Origin: Silvibacterium acidisoli
Lineage (GTDB): Bacteria > Acidobacteriota > Terriglobia > Terriglobales > Acidobacteriaceae
DNA length: 64,000 nt
Reading direction: 5' to 3'
NCBI GenBank assembly: GCA_022870745.1
Contig: CP085323.1
Location: 4,960,001 to 5,024,000, forward strand
Shown: piece after piece, positions 54,226 through 62,784 of the stretch
How positions within the stretch are numbered: position 1 is the first letter of the stretch
Layout: each line of letters starts with the position of its first letter
The notes under the pieces: model-generated
What the model was told of the DNA's origin: nothing
Databases searched by the model: none
Seen by the model: the letters and a program-made list of their open reading frames with translations, nothing else
Made by a program: the position numbers and the translations under genes

Positions 54226-54768
54226 ATGGAGATAACGAATGTAAACACCGCATCGCCGCATTTCCCGACCCGGGATCCCAGGAATGGGAACGCCTCCAGG
54301 ACTCGGCAGCCAGCACCCATAGGCATGCAATATATCGATTTTCTTTACTCTTACGCATATCAACTCGCCAGCCGCAGTGACTTTGCCGAGGAGCTGGTCG
54401 AGGCTACCTATTCCAGTGTGCTGGAAGCCGAAGCACCGAATACCGCGGGCATCAAATGTTGGCTCCTGAGGATGTTGCGGAATAAGTGGCAGGAGCGAAC
54501 GCGTGTGCAGTGCTTTCAATCCGCTGTAGAAGAACTCCAAGTGAACACAGCTGACAGCAGGAGTCAAACAGCGACTCTGTCGCAGGCATTGCTTACTTTG
54601 CCTTCCGGCCTGAACGAGATTCTCTTTCTGCGCGAGTCAGCAAGGCTTTCTTACCAGGATATTGCCATCGTATTGAATTGCTCAGTCACTAGAGTCGTCT
54701 TCTGCCTGGGAAACGCCCGCAGGCAATTGAAAATGCTGCTCGCAAAGGACTTCGACCGGGCCAGGTAG
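54226..54768 (+). CDS. Divergent ECF-type sigma-70-like protein
   Basis: A 180-residue protein from ATG 54226; the ribosome site is weak and ATG 54325 is an alternative. Residues about 34-95 match sigma region 2 ('SDFAEELVEATYSSVLEA', 'IKCWLLRMLRNKW') and about 120-175 match region 4 ('LPSGLNEILFLRESARLSYQ', 'DIAIVLNCS'). Compared with the canonical ECF sigma at 57300-57860, the recognition-helix part reads 'SVTRVVFCLGNARRQL' against 'PAGTVMSRLGRARSKL', so residues normally touching the -35 DNA are changed. It could be a specialised or non-promoter-binding sigma relative. Its gene is followed 129 bases later by a protein of unknown function on the same strand. Confidence 0.76.
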   Translation: MEITNVNTASPHFPTRDPRNGNASRTRQPAPIGMQYIDFLYSYAYQLASRSDFAEELVEATYSSVLEAEAPNTAGIKCWLLRMLRNKWQERTRVQCFQSAVEELQVNTADSRSQTATLSQALLTLPSGLNEILFLRESARLSYQDIAIVLNCSVTRVVFCLGNARRQLKMLLAKDFDRAR

Positions 54769-54897
54769 CATTTGCGGCGCCAGCGGCAGCATTATCTCTT
54801 CGAATGGCGACGACGACGGGAATTGGCTTCGACAGCGGGAATAAATGCCGCGACGTTTTCGTTCTCTCTGCAGCGAACGATCAAGGTGAGGTATCCC

Positions 54898-56340
54898 ATG
54901 CTGAAAAAGCCAGCTGTCAATGAAATCCTGGTGCAGCCCTACTATATGAGCGGCGATCGCAATACAATCGCATCTGCATTGCAAGTCAAGAAAGATCTTG
55001 GTGTTCTGGTCATGACGCCGCCGGGCTCTCCCGAATTGGGCGATGAAATGCGGCGCTTTTACGTATCTATCACTTCCCAGTCCCGCGTAGAGGTATTGGA
55101 TGTTCCCGCCAATCTCTCTAATAACAGGGCACACTCCCCTGATGGTGAGGCAGTCCTTCGAGATGCGTACAAGCAAATCACCAATCACATATATAACAGC
55201 GGCAGAAACCCGCGGCCGCAGTGGCTGGGCCGAGCGGTCGCGCAGGATGTGAAGCTGAAGAGCGCCACCTTTGGCACGCAGGTTATTGCCGATAAATTTT
55301 CAACTAAACCTAGAGTCGGCGGCATCGGTGCCGAAAAAGCACGGGCTCAGCTCCAAAGTTACTGGAGGCTTGACGGCGCTCATCGAGATCTTCCAGGGCT
55401 CGAGGACAGGGTCGGACAATGGTTGGTTGAGAAGAAAAAACTACACTTCAACAAACGATATGTATTCCTGTTCGCGAAAGAAGGCGACCGGCGCGCAGAA
55501 AAGGCCCACCACTTCACCTCGATCGGCACGTGGAAGATGCTTATTGATAAGTTAGCCGGCTATGGGCGCACTTCTCCTCATGAGGTTCCTGTAGATGTCA
55601 TCCCCGTGGCCGTCGGCGATCGGATCGGGCTGAAGACAGAACCCGATCTCAGTGGGTTCTGGGAGGAACCAGACTGGAAAGATCTCTTTACGAAAACTGC
55701 AACTGGCGACGAAAACGATCCCATTCTCATCGATGGCAGACGGGCGCAGCTGGGCTTATGGTGCTACCTGGCAATGAGACACGGGGGCGTTTCCATAATA
55801 GGCATGCGAAGTGGGATGATCGAGGTGCCGGCGCTGGTAGGGATTCGCACGCTTTACCTTGAAGAAGAATGGAATTCGCAGGCGCAGCGCATGGAGAAGT
55901 GGATCGGCAAGGTGCCGGGCTTCGAGCGGCAAAAAGTCCAACGACCACCCGGTATTAAACAACAGATCTACTGGAAGGAAAAAGACGGTCAGTTTGCCAA
56001 GGACGATGCCTTGCGACACATTCGCAGCAACACGCAGCACTTGAACGGCATGGTAATGAACGCGCGGCCAAATCCGACTAACCAGGTACTGACGCCACCT
56101 GCCGAGTCCATGCAGTCGCAAGGTGACTTTGATCGCTATATCAGAAGCAATCAAAACCATCCGCGGATACAGATGTTGAATGAGGTTCGCGGGAAAAGTA
56201 TGGCGGACGGCTTCGGTCTTCAGCCAACAGAATGGACTTCAATTCTGAACTGGATAAGAAATACGCCTGCTCCGATCGCGCAGGTCACGAATGACAACTC
56301 CGGACAGAGAGCGGGCGACGCCAGCGGATCGACTTCGTGA
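54898..56340 (+). CDS. Protein of unknown function downstream of the sigma-like gene
   Basis: ATG 54898 is supported by AAGGTGAGG about 6 bases upstream; the frame extends further back without a good start. The 480-residue protein has no signal peptide or membrane helix and is rich in charged residues and Trp. The stretch 'GGVSIIGMRSGMIEVPALVG' followed by 'RTLYLEE' recalls the nucleotide-sugar-binding half of GT-B glycosyltransferases, where an 'SG...la.l.g.p' turn is common, but this is only a faint likeness. The C-terminus is a low-complexity tail rich in Asn, Gly and Ser. It is probably expressed with the sigma-like gene upstream. A secreted effector for the nearby type VI system is possible but unsupported. 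Confidence 0.7.
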   Translation: MLKKPAVNEILVQPYYMSGDRNTIASALQVKKDLGVLVMTPPGSPELGDEMRRFYVSITSQSRVEVLDVPANLSNNRAHSPDGEAVLRDAYKQITNHIYNSGRNPRPQWLGRAVAQDVKLKSATFGTQVIADKFSTKPRVGGIGAEKARAQLQSYWRLDGAHRDLPGLEDRVGQWLVEKKKLHFNKRYVFLFAKEGDRRAEKAHHFTSIGTWKMLIDKLAGYGRTSPHEVPVDVIPVAVGDRIGLKTEPDLSGFWEEPDWKDLFTKTATGDENDPILIDGRRAQLGLWCYLAMRHGGVSIIGMRSGMIEVPALVGIRTLYLEEEWNSQAQRMEKWIGKVPGFERQKVQRPPGIKQQIYWKEKDGQFAKDDALRHIRSNTQHLNGMVMNARPNPTNQVLTPPAESMQSQGDFDRYIRSNQNHPRIQMLNEVRGKSMADGFGLQPTEWTSILNWIRNTPAPIAQVTNDNSGQRAGDASGSTS

Positions 56341-56385
56341 CGGCGGAGATGAGAGGGCAGGCAGATATGCCTGCCTCACTCAAGC

Positions 56386-57303
56386 TTAAGGTTTCAGCTG
56401 CAGGCCAGGCATGCTGATCGTAGCCAGAAACCTGGGGTAGAGCTTTCGCTCTCGCTCCGCCTCTACAGCAGAGGGTCGATTCTGATGACAACGCCCACAC
56501 CCCGAAACATTTTTCATCGACGAACGCGATACCAGCACATAGCTGAGGCCGCGATTTCTCCAGGAAACGATATGCATGCCGTCCTGTTCGCGAGGATGCA
56601 GCGTGACATTGCCGGAGTGAATCACTTTTCCCCAAGTGTCGATCGGCAGATTTCCCGGTCCGACCAGCATACTTACCTGCTCATCTGGCAGACGAAACGA
56701 GAGTAGCGCAGCGCGTTCGCCATTCACACTCACCACGCGACCTCCCACCAGCTTGTAGTTCGCTCTGTCATCAGAAGCAATGCCAGAATTGGCCATGTGA
56801 AAGGGGAAGGATAGGCGACTGCCCAACCATGCCGAGACCTCTTGCGCCGAGCTCGAGTTGATATCGAGCGGCAGCCGCCCCTGCTCGAGATCCTGTTCTG
56901 CACGCACCGCTGAGGCGCGCATCCGCGAAGCGCCACGACTGCGTTCCGCTAGAACGAGCACCGAAGATGCTACGACCGCAAGGAAGACCGCCGCTACGCC
57001 AATCCAGCGAATATTTACACTTCCCTTACGGCCGCCTTCGTGTACACCAAATCCGTCAGATGACTTTTCGCTGGGCTTCGCCTGAATCAGGCTTTCTTCC
57101 ACGCGCCTGCGCAGTGACTCTGGAGCATGCATGAGTGGGCGTGCAGCCCGGATTTGCGAGGAGAGATACTCCAGGTCTTCGAGGTGCTGCTGACATGCGG
57201 AACAGGTTTCTAAATGAGCAAGTACGACTTCCTGCTCTTCAGTATCCAGTTCGCCATCAACGAGTAGTTGTAATTTTGGTCTTATTTCGTCGCAGGGGCT
57301 CAC
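56386..57303 (-). CDS. Anti-sigma factor with zinc-finger head, one membrane helix and a periplasmic CxxCH motif
   Basis: GTG 57303 overlaps the sigma gene's TGA (GTGA), a classic sigma/anti-sigma coupling. The 305-residue protein begins with a zinc-binding anti-sigma domain with His30, Cys34 and Cys37 ('LAHLETCSACQQHL'), then a membrane helix at about residues 99-119 ('IRWIGVAAVFLAVVASSVLV'). The outer domain includes 'RVVSVNGERAALLSFRLPD' and ends in an unusual 'SGCGRCHQNRPS', where Cys269, Cys272 and His273 form a CxxCH. That motif binds c-type haem when matured outside the membrane, or it could act as a redox pair. The neighbouring ECF sigma is its partner; a redox or haem signal is inference. 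Confidence 0.87.
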   Translation of the reverse strand: MSPCDEIRPKLQLLVDGELDTEEQEVVLAHLETCSACQQHLEDLEYLSSQIRAARPLMHAPESLRRRVEESLIQAKPSEKSSDGFGVHEGGRKGSVNIRWIGVAAVFLAVVASSVLVLAERSRGASRMRASAVRAEQDLEQGRLPLDINSSSAQEVSAWLGSRLSFPFHMANSGIASDDRANYKLVGGRVVSVNGERAALLSFRLPDEQVSMLVGPGNLPIDTWGKVIHSGNVTLHPREQDGMHIVSWRNRGLSYVLVSRSSMKNVSGCGRCHQNRPSAVEAERERKLYPRFLATISMPGLQLKP

Positions 57304-57860
57304 GCCTTCTTCCTCTCCGAAAAAGCCGCATCTCCAAATTCGACGAGTGCGGCCCGCAGTTTGCTCCGAGCTCGTCCAAGTCGTGACATTACGGTACCTG
57401 CAGGGCAGTTCAACACTGAAGCAATCTCCTGATAGGACAATTCTTCAAACTCGCGCAGGATCAACACTTCCTGAAATTCAGGCGGAAGTTTACTGAGTGC
57501 CTCGCGCACCATCAGCGCATTTTCATGGCTCTCCATCATCTCCTGAGCGCCCGATGCGTTGCTGGGTAAAGCATCTACTACGGAATGCTCTCCGTCCGCT
57601 TCTGCAAACTGCGGTGCGGAACGCCGCCGGCGCAGTTCGTTAAACCACTGGTTTCTCAGAATCGTGAATAGCCACGCCTTGATATTGCTGTCCTCGCGAA
57701 GACGCCCATAGGCTTCAATCGCTCGAACATACGTTTCCTGTACCAGGTCCTCAGCCTCTGTATGCCGACGAGTCAACACCAGCGCGTAACGGTATAAGCT
57801 GTCAAGAAATGCAATTCCAAAAAGTTCTGTCTCTGAGGGCTTCGTCAGGGGGGAGAGCAT
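57300..57860 (-). CDS. ECF RNA polymerase sigma factor
   Basis: A 186-residue protein with both sigma domains intact: region 2 ('EAEDLVQETYVRAIEAYGRL', 'NIKAWLFTILRNQWFNELRR') and region 4 ('LPPEFQEVLILREFEELSYQ', 'EIASVLNCPAGTVMSRLGRA'). ATG 57860 is the first candidate start; the AGGAGG just before it lies only one or two bases away, which is unusually close. It overlaps the anti-sigma gene by four bases, and release of the sigma by the membrane anti-sigma should drive a small regulon. The 170-base gap upstream, to the end of vgrG, likely holds its promoter. Confidence 0.93.
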   Translation of the reverse strand: MLSPLTKPSETELFGIAFLDSLYRYALVLTRRHTEAEDLVQETYVRAIEAYGRLREDSNIKAWLFTILRNQWFNELRRRRSAPQFAEADGEHSVVDALPSNASGAQEMMESHENALMVREALSKLPPEFQEVLILREFEELSYQEIASVLNCPAGTVMSRLGRARSKLRAALVEFGDAAFSERKKA

Positions 57861-58032
57861 CCCTCCTATTTTCCTATCATCGGCTTGGAATTGCCACAGC
57901 TTGTACGTGCGAAGTGGCGAAATTTATAGGTCGTACCTTACCTCGTCCAACAAGAAACAGAATGGCAAACCTTTCATAACCGTTACGATACCATTGGTCA
58001 CATTATGAAGCTGTGTCGTCATCACACAAATC

Positions 58033-60099
58033 TTAAAGTTTTCCCCCTTTGGTACCATCATCGGCTTCATCAGGAGCTGACGGAGCAGCCGGCGGTGGCA
58101 CGATAACAGGTATTTGAGGAATTGCTCCACTCTCTCCTCCAGGGATTGGAATAAAAGCGCCATTCACAACTACCCCCGCGGGAGACACGATAAGCGAAGT
58201 CTCCCCGACCTTAAGGCATATCATCGTATCGCTCTCGAGAATCATGCCAGCTATGCCCTGCATATAACACATGGCATTCGCCTGCAGCGCATAATTTGCG
58301 CCCACCTGCACCGCGCATTCTGTACCAACCTGAAGACCATAAGTACCAGCCTTCGTAGTTTGCCCAAGGCCTACACTCAGATCGGAGCTTCCCAACACAC
58401 TCTCACGGCGATCGCCCTGCACCTGGAGATCTTCGCCCTGGACGCGAGCTTTACGGCTTCCACTGACAATGGTACTGTCATCGTTTCCTACGTAACGGCG
58501 ATGGTCGTGGACAACGCGGTGGTCCATATCGCGCTCCGCCTTGACGAATATCTGTTCAGAGCCCTTCTTGTCTTCGAAGCGGAGTTCGTTTGCCTCGGAG
58601 TCGCCACCCTTGTTGGATGAGCGCGTAAGTATGCCGGAGCGGGTTGCATAGGTCTCCGGATCGTACTTCGGCAGATTCTCGCCGTTGTAGACCGATCCAA
58701 CTACAATCGGCGCATCGGGATCTCCGTCGATGAAGTCGATCAGGACTTCGTCTCCAACCCTCGGCCAGAAGTACGTTCCCCACCCCTTGCCTGCCCACTG
58801 TTGAGCTACACGCAGAAGTGTCTTGTCGGGCGATTTAGGAGCATTGCGATTCCACCAGAACTGCACACAGACACGCCCAAAGCGATCGAGGTACAGGTCC
58901 TGCCCTGGAAAGGTGACTACCTTGCCGGTGACGACACCCTGAACACGTGGCTTCTCGAGGGTTCGCGCTGTCCGATAGATTTGATCGAAGGGCCTGGCTT
59001 CGAAACTGTTCCAGTAAGCTTCTCCCTCTGGTGCCTCCACTTCGCTGCGGTATCCCGGCCTCTGCTGGATCCGGTGGAGCACTCTCGTGACCAGGTATTT
59101 GGTGTTCTGATCCTGCTGGGGATACTTACTGAGTTTGAACGTAAAACCTGGCTGCATCGTACTAGCGGTGGACTCACCCTCGCAGATAACCGAAGCAGCA
59201 TCGACAGTGTCCCGCTGTACGTTTTGAAGCAGGGTTTGCATGACGGGAATCTTCGCATCTGCCGATTCAGTCTTGAAAAATGACGAGGCTGAATCCGCAA
59301 GGTCATAGAGCTCATGCGAGTTTTTTCCGTTTTTTACGCTTGACCGCGATGTCGACGGAGCTGCATGAGAAAGCGCATAAGGTATGAAGCGATAATCCCA
59401 AAGCGTGTGCTCGCCGGATATCAGAGTCGATCGCGACTGGAACGAATGAATCAGCGGGCGGTAAAAACTAAGCGGCCGGGCTTGCTCAAGCCAGAACTCG
59501 AACTCGTTCACAACCGGACAACTGCTCGATAGCTGGCTGTTGTCACAGAACACCAGCTGATGATCGGTTGCGGTGTGGGTGAAGTAATAGAAAATACCCT
59601 GTTGTTGAAGGATCCTCTCCAGGAAATGAAGATCTGATTCGCGATATTGGGTACAGTATTCGAGCGTTGGATAAGTCTGCTGAGTCAGCAGCTTTGGGAC
59701 GATGCTGTAGGGCTCCAGCACTTTTTGTGCGATGTCAAGCACCGTCATGTCCTGGAACACTCGCGTCTGTTGGTTCAGTTTAAGCAGCCAGAGCATCGGG
59801 ACCATCCGTACCCGGTACGAGTTAAACCAGGCATCGCCGCCAGTGCTTTCGAAACTGGCGACGATGCCATTGAAACAGCGCTTCTCTCCCGTATCGGTGA
59901 TTTGCAACTCAGTCGTTACACGTTTCCCGAGCAGCGATGAGGCCGATATCGAGGTGCCCGCTTCACTGAGCACATCGACGTCGAACTGGAAGATCTCCGA
60001 CATGGCCTCGACACCACTGAAGCCCAACGCAAGCAGAGTGTTCCCGCCGAGCGGACTCTGAAACGAGAGAATGCGATTATTCTGTGTGTATCCGCTCAT
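58033..60099 (-). CDS. vgrG: Type VI secretion spike protein VgrG
   Basis: A 688-residue protein from ATG 60099, with AGGGGAAGGG upstream. The gp27-like part ('LALGFSGVEAMSEIFQFDVDVLS', 'YCTQYRESDLHFLERILQQQG') and the gp5 OB-fold ('GVVTGKVVTFPGQDLYLDRFGR', 'GWGTYFWPRVGDEVLIDFIDGD', 'VVGSVYNGENLP') are complete, followed by the beta-helix needle ('RRESVLGSSDLSVGLGQTT', 'GTECAVQVGANYALQANAM'). The tail is short and Pro/Ala/Asp-rich ('IPVIVPPPAAPSAPDEADDG') with no enzymatic extension, so effectors probably dock through adaptors or PAAR proteins. It starts 9 bases after the end of clpV and is the last gene of the operon in this window. Confidence 0.95.
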   Translation of the reverse strand: MSGYTQNNRILSFQSPLGGNTLLALGFSGVEAMSEIFQFDVDVLSEAGTSISASSLLGKRVTTELQITDTGEKRCFNGIVASFESTGGDAWFNSYRVRMVPMLWLLKLNQQTRVFQDMTVLDIAQKVLEPYSIVPKLLTQQTYPTLEYCTQYRESDLHFLERILQQQGIFYYFTHTATDHQLVFCDNSQLSSSCPVVNEFEFWLEQARPLSFYRPLIHSFQSRSTLISGEHTLWDYRFIPYALSHAAPSTSRSSVKNGKNSHELYDLADSASSFFKTESADAKIPVMQTLLQNVQRDTVDAASVICEGESTASTMQPGFTFKLSKYPQQDQNTKYLVTRVLHRIQQRPGYRSEVEAPEGEAYWNSFEARPFDQIYRTARTLEKPRVQGVVTGKVVTFPGQDLYLDRFGRVCVQFWWNRNAPKSPDKTLLRVAQQWAGKGWGTYFWPRVGDEVLIDFIDGDPDAPIVVGSVYNGENLPKYDPETYATRSGILTRSSNKGGDSEANELRFEDKKGSEQIFVKAERDMDHRVVHDHRRYVGNDDSTIVSGSRKARVQGEDLQVQGDRRESVLGSSDLSVGLGQTTKAGTYGLQVGTECAVQVGANYALQANAMCYMQGIAGMILESDTMICLKVGETSLIVSPAGVVVNGAFIPIPGGESGAIPQIPVIVPPPAAPSAPDEADDGTKGGKL

Positions 60100-60108
60100 T
60101 CCCTTCCC

Positions 60109-62772
60109 CTAAACGCTTGCGAGCTCTCCTGCACTTTCACGGGTTGTCCAGGTATAAGTAAACGTGTTCTGTGAAGAGACGGACACATTGACTCGCTCCA
60201 GTGGTTCGCTTTCTGACAGCCGGCTAAGCAACATTCGTGAGAGCTCGGGAAGTAGCGTATTCGAGAGCAGGTGATCCACATTTCGAGCCCCGCTTTCTAC
60301 TTCCAGGCAACGTTCCTCGAAAAGCGAGATCAGGCGCTCGTCACACTCAAGCTCCACATGATGATGTAACGCAATACGACGCTCAATCTTCCCGAGTTTC
60401 AGGCGAATGATCTGTCTCAGAACCTCATCCCGCACCGGGAAATATGGAACAACCAGCGTTCTGCCCAGGAATGCCGGCTTGAATACCCGGTTCAGCTCCG
60501 GACGAATTGCACTAGCCAGTTCTCCCGCAGAAACCGCGGGACTACCCGGCTTCGTAAGCTGCTCAATGATCGCGCTCGCGGCGTTGGTAGTAAGCAGAAT
60601 TAACGTGTTGCGGAAATCGATGTAACGGCCCTCACCGTCTTCAATGTGCCCCTTGTCGAATATCTGGAAGAATATTTCCAGGACATCGGGGTGAGCCTTT
60701 TCCACCTCATCCAGCAGCACGACCGAATAGGGCTGCCGGCGCACTGCTTCTGTGAGGACGCCTCCCTCTCCGTAGCCCACGTATCCCGGAGGTGCTCCTT
60801 TGAGCGTGGAAACGGTATGCGGCTCCTGAAACTCCGACATGTTGATCGTAATCAGATTCTGCTCGCCTCCGTAGAGCAGGTCAGCCAGTGCGAGGGCGGT
60901 CTCCGTCTTACCCACTCCGCTCGGCCCGGCGAGCATAAAGACCCCAATCGGTTTGGCGGGATCTTCGAGGTTTGCACGTGAGGTCCAGATACGCTGTGCG
61001 ATCGCCTTCAGTGCGTGGTCCTGACCAATGATGCGTAGCTTTAAATCTTCCTTCAGCCGCAGCACTTTGGCAGCGTCATCGTCAACCATCTTTCCAATTG
61101 GTATCCCCGTCCATTCCGAGAGAACGACAGCGATCACCCTGGCATCGACGAACGGATGTGTGAGCGGCAGGTGTGCCTGCAGGACCCGCAGCTCTGAACG
61201 GAGCGCTTCAAGTTCCTGCAGGGCCTGCTCCCGGCTCTCCTCAGTTGCTGCGCCGCTCTCTGACTGATCTTCCAGGAGACGATAGCGCAGCATAATTTGC
61301 TCGATCAGCTGCCTCTCCTGCTGCCAACGAGTTTGCAGTTCTACCAGTTCGTTACCCGCGCGTTCGATATCGGCCTGGCACTGAGCAATCTCTTCTTCGT
61401 GCCTCCCTCCGGTGGCCTGTTCTCTCTGAAGAATGCGAAGCCGCCCTTGTGACGCGGCTACCTGCCGTGCCAGATCCTCCATGGCGGAGGGTTGAGTGCC
61501 CTTGCTGAGGGCAACGCGAGCGCATGCGGTATCAAGCACTGAAACTGCCTTATCAGGAAGTTGGCGCCCGGGTAGGTAACGATGTGAAAGTCGTACCGCT
61601 GCGCGAATTGCCTCGTCAAGAATTCGCGTTCCATGATGCTTTTCCAGTGAAGGCATAACACCAATCAGCATCGATTCGCAGAGCGATTCCGATGGCTCTT
61701 CGATCTTGATCACCTGAAAGCGTCGCGTGAGTGCTGCATCCTTCTCGAAATAGCGTTTGTATTCCGCCCAGGTGGTAGCGGCGATTGTCCTGAGTTCTCC
61801 TCGTGCCAGTGCCGGCTTCAGAATATTTGCCGCATCCCCCTGCCCCGGCTGACCGCCCGCGCCGACAAGCGAGTGCGCTTCGTCTATGAACAGAATCACA
61901 GGCTGTGCCGAGGACTTGACTTCCTTCAGCAGTCCCTTCAGGCGGCTCTCGAACTCACCCTTCACGCTTGCACCGGCTTGCAGCAAAGTGAGGTCAAGGC
62001 TCAACAGCCTGACGGTTTTCAATGCCTCCGGCACCAGCCCCTTAGCGATTCGAAGGGCAAGACCCTCCACCACGGCGGTCTTTCCAACGCCTGCTTCACC
62101 GGTCAGGATCGGATTGTTCTGACGCCGCCTCATGAGCACGTCAATCATCTGGCGGATTTCCGCATCGCGTCCTACGACTGGCTCTATCTTTCCTTCACTG
62201 GCCGCGCGAGTCAGATCGTCGGTGTACTGATCAAGATGGGGCGTAGCAGCAGTTCGTACCCCTCTAGCCGTTTCAGAGCTAAGTACGACTTCGCCTGCTT
62301 CAGTGGATCCATCGGTGATGTCCTCGAACTTCGACGCCAGCGTCTCAGCAGGTATTCTCTCGAACTCATGGCTGATACTGCCTGCAAGACGGGCAAGGCG
62401 ATCTTCCGCCAAAATCGCCAGGAGAATGTGCCCGCTGCGGATGCGGCTTTCCCCCAGCGTGAGTGAAGCCACAGACCAGGCCTCGCGAAGTGCGGACACA
62501 AGCATCGGGCTGAAAACAGGGGTACGTGAATTTCCGGTTTTCAGACGCAGTAGCGCACGATTCAGATCGCGATTCAAGCCCTCCCGATCGACGCCAAAAT
62601 GATCCAGAATGCGCACCAGATCTGTGGAATCGTTTTCAAGCACCTTAATCAAAAGATGCTCCAACTCAATTTCATAGTGCGTGCGCGAGAGACAGAGCCC
62701 AGCCGCTCCCTCCATAGCCTGACGAACTACGTCGTTAAAACGCTGCACCAGCGGCTTTACACTTGTAACCAT
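60109..62772 (-). CDS. clpV: Type VI secretion AAA+ ATPase ClpV/TssH
   Basis: An 887-residue protein from ATG 62772, with AGGAG 9 bases upstream. The N-domain (about residues 1-150), first AAA+ module (Walker A 'GEAGVGKTAVVEG', Walker B 'VILFIDEAHSLVGAGG'), a coiled middle region (about 420-540), second AAA+ module ('GPSGVGKTETALALADLLYGG', 'VVLLDEVEKAHPDVLEIFFQ') and C-terminal D2-small domain are in the ClpB/ClpV order. Its place between tssG and vgrG marks it as ClpV rather than the chaperone ClpB. ClpV strips and recycles the contracted TssB/TssC sheath in the cytoplasm. It starts 12 bases after the tssG stop. Confidence 0.96.
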   Translation of the reverse strand: MVTSVKPLVQRFNDVVRQAMEGAAGLCLSRTHYEIELEHLLIKVLENDSTDLVRILDHFGVDREGLNRDLNRALLRLKTGNSRTPVFSPMLVSALREAWSVASLTLGESRIRSGHILLAILAEDRLARLAGSISHEFERIPAETLASKFEDITDGSTEAGEVVLSSETARGVRTAATPHLDQYTDDLTRAASEGKIEPVVGRDAEIRQMIDVLMRRRQNNPILTGEAGVGKTAVVEGLALRIAKGLVPEALKTVRLLSLDLTLLQAGASVKGEFESRLKGLLKEVKSSAQPVILFIDEAHSLVGAGGQPGQGDAANILKPALARGELRTIAATTWAEYKRYFEKDAALTRRFQVIKIEEPSESLCESMLIGVMPSLEKHHGTRILDEAIRAAVRLSHRYLPGRQLPDKAVSVLDTACARVALSKGTQPSAMEDLARQVAASQGRLRILQREQATGGRHEEEIAQCQADIERAGNELVELQTRWQQERQLIEQIMLRYRLLEDQSESGAATEESREQALQELEALRSELRVLQAHLPLTHPFVDARVIAVVLSEWTGIPIGKMVDDDAAKVLRLKEDLKLRIIGQDHALKAIAQRIWTSRANLEDPAKPIGVFMLAGPSGVGKTETALALADLLYGGEQNLITINMSEFQEPHTVSTLKGAPPGYVGYGEGGVLTEAVRRQPYSVVLLDEVEKAHPDVLEIFFQIFDKGHIEDGEGRYIDFRNTLILLTTNAASAIIEQLTKPGSPAVSAGELASAIRPELNRVFKPAFLGRTLVVPYFPVRDEVLRQIIRLKLGKIERRIALHHHVELECDERLISLFEERCLEVESGARNVDHLLSNTLLPELSRMLLSRLSESEPLERVNVSVSSQNTFTYTWTTRESAGELASV

Positions 62773-62784
62773 TCTCTTGTTCTC

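Noticed and set aside
54226-54768. Possible pseudogene of a sigma factor
   Set aside because: The frame is intact with both sigma regions recognisable; kept as a divergent gene.
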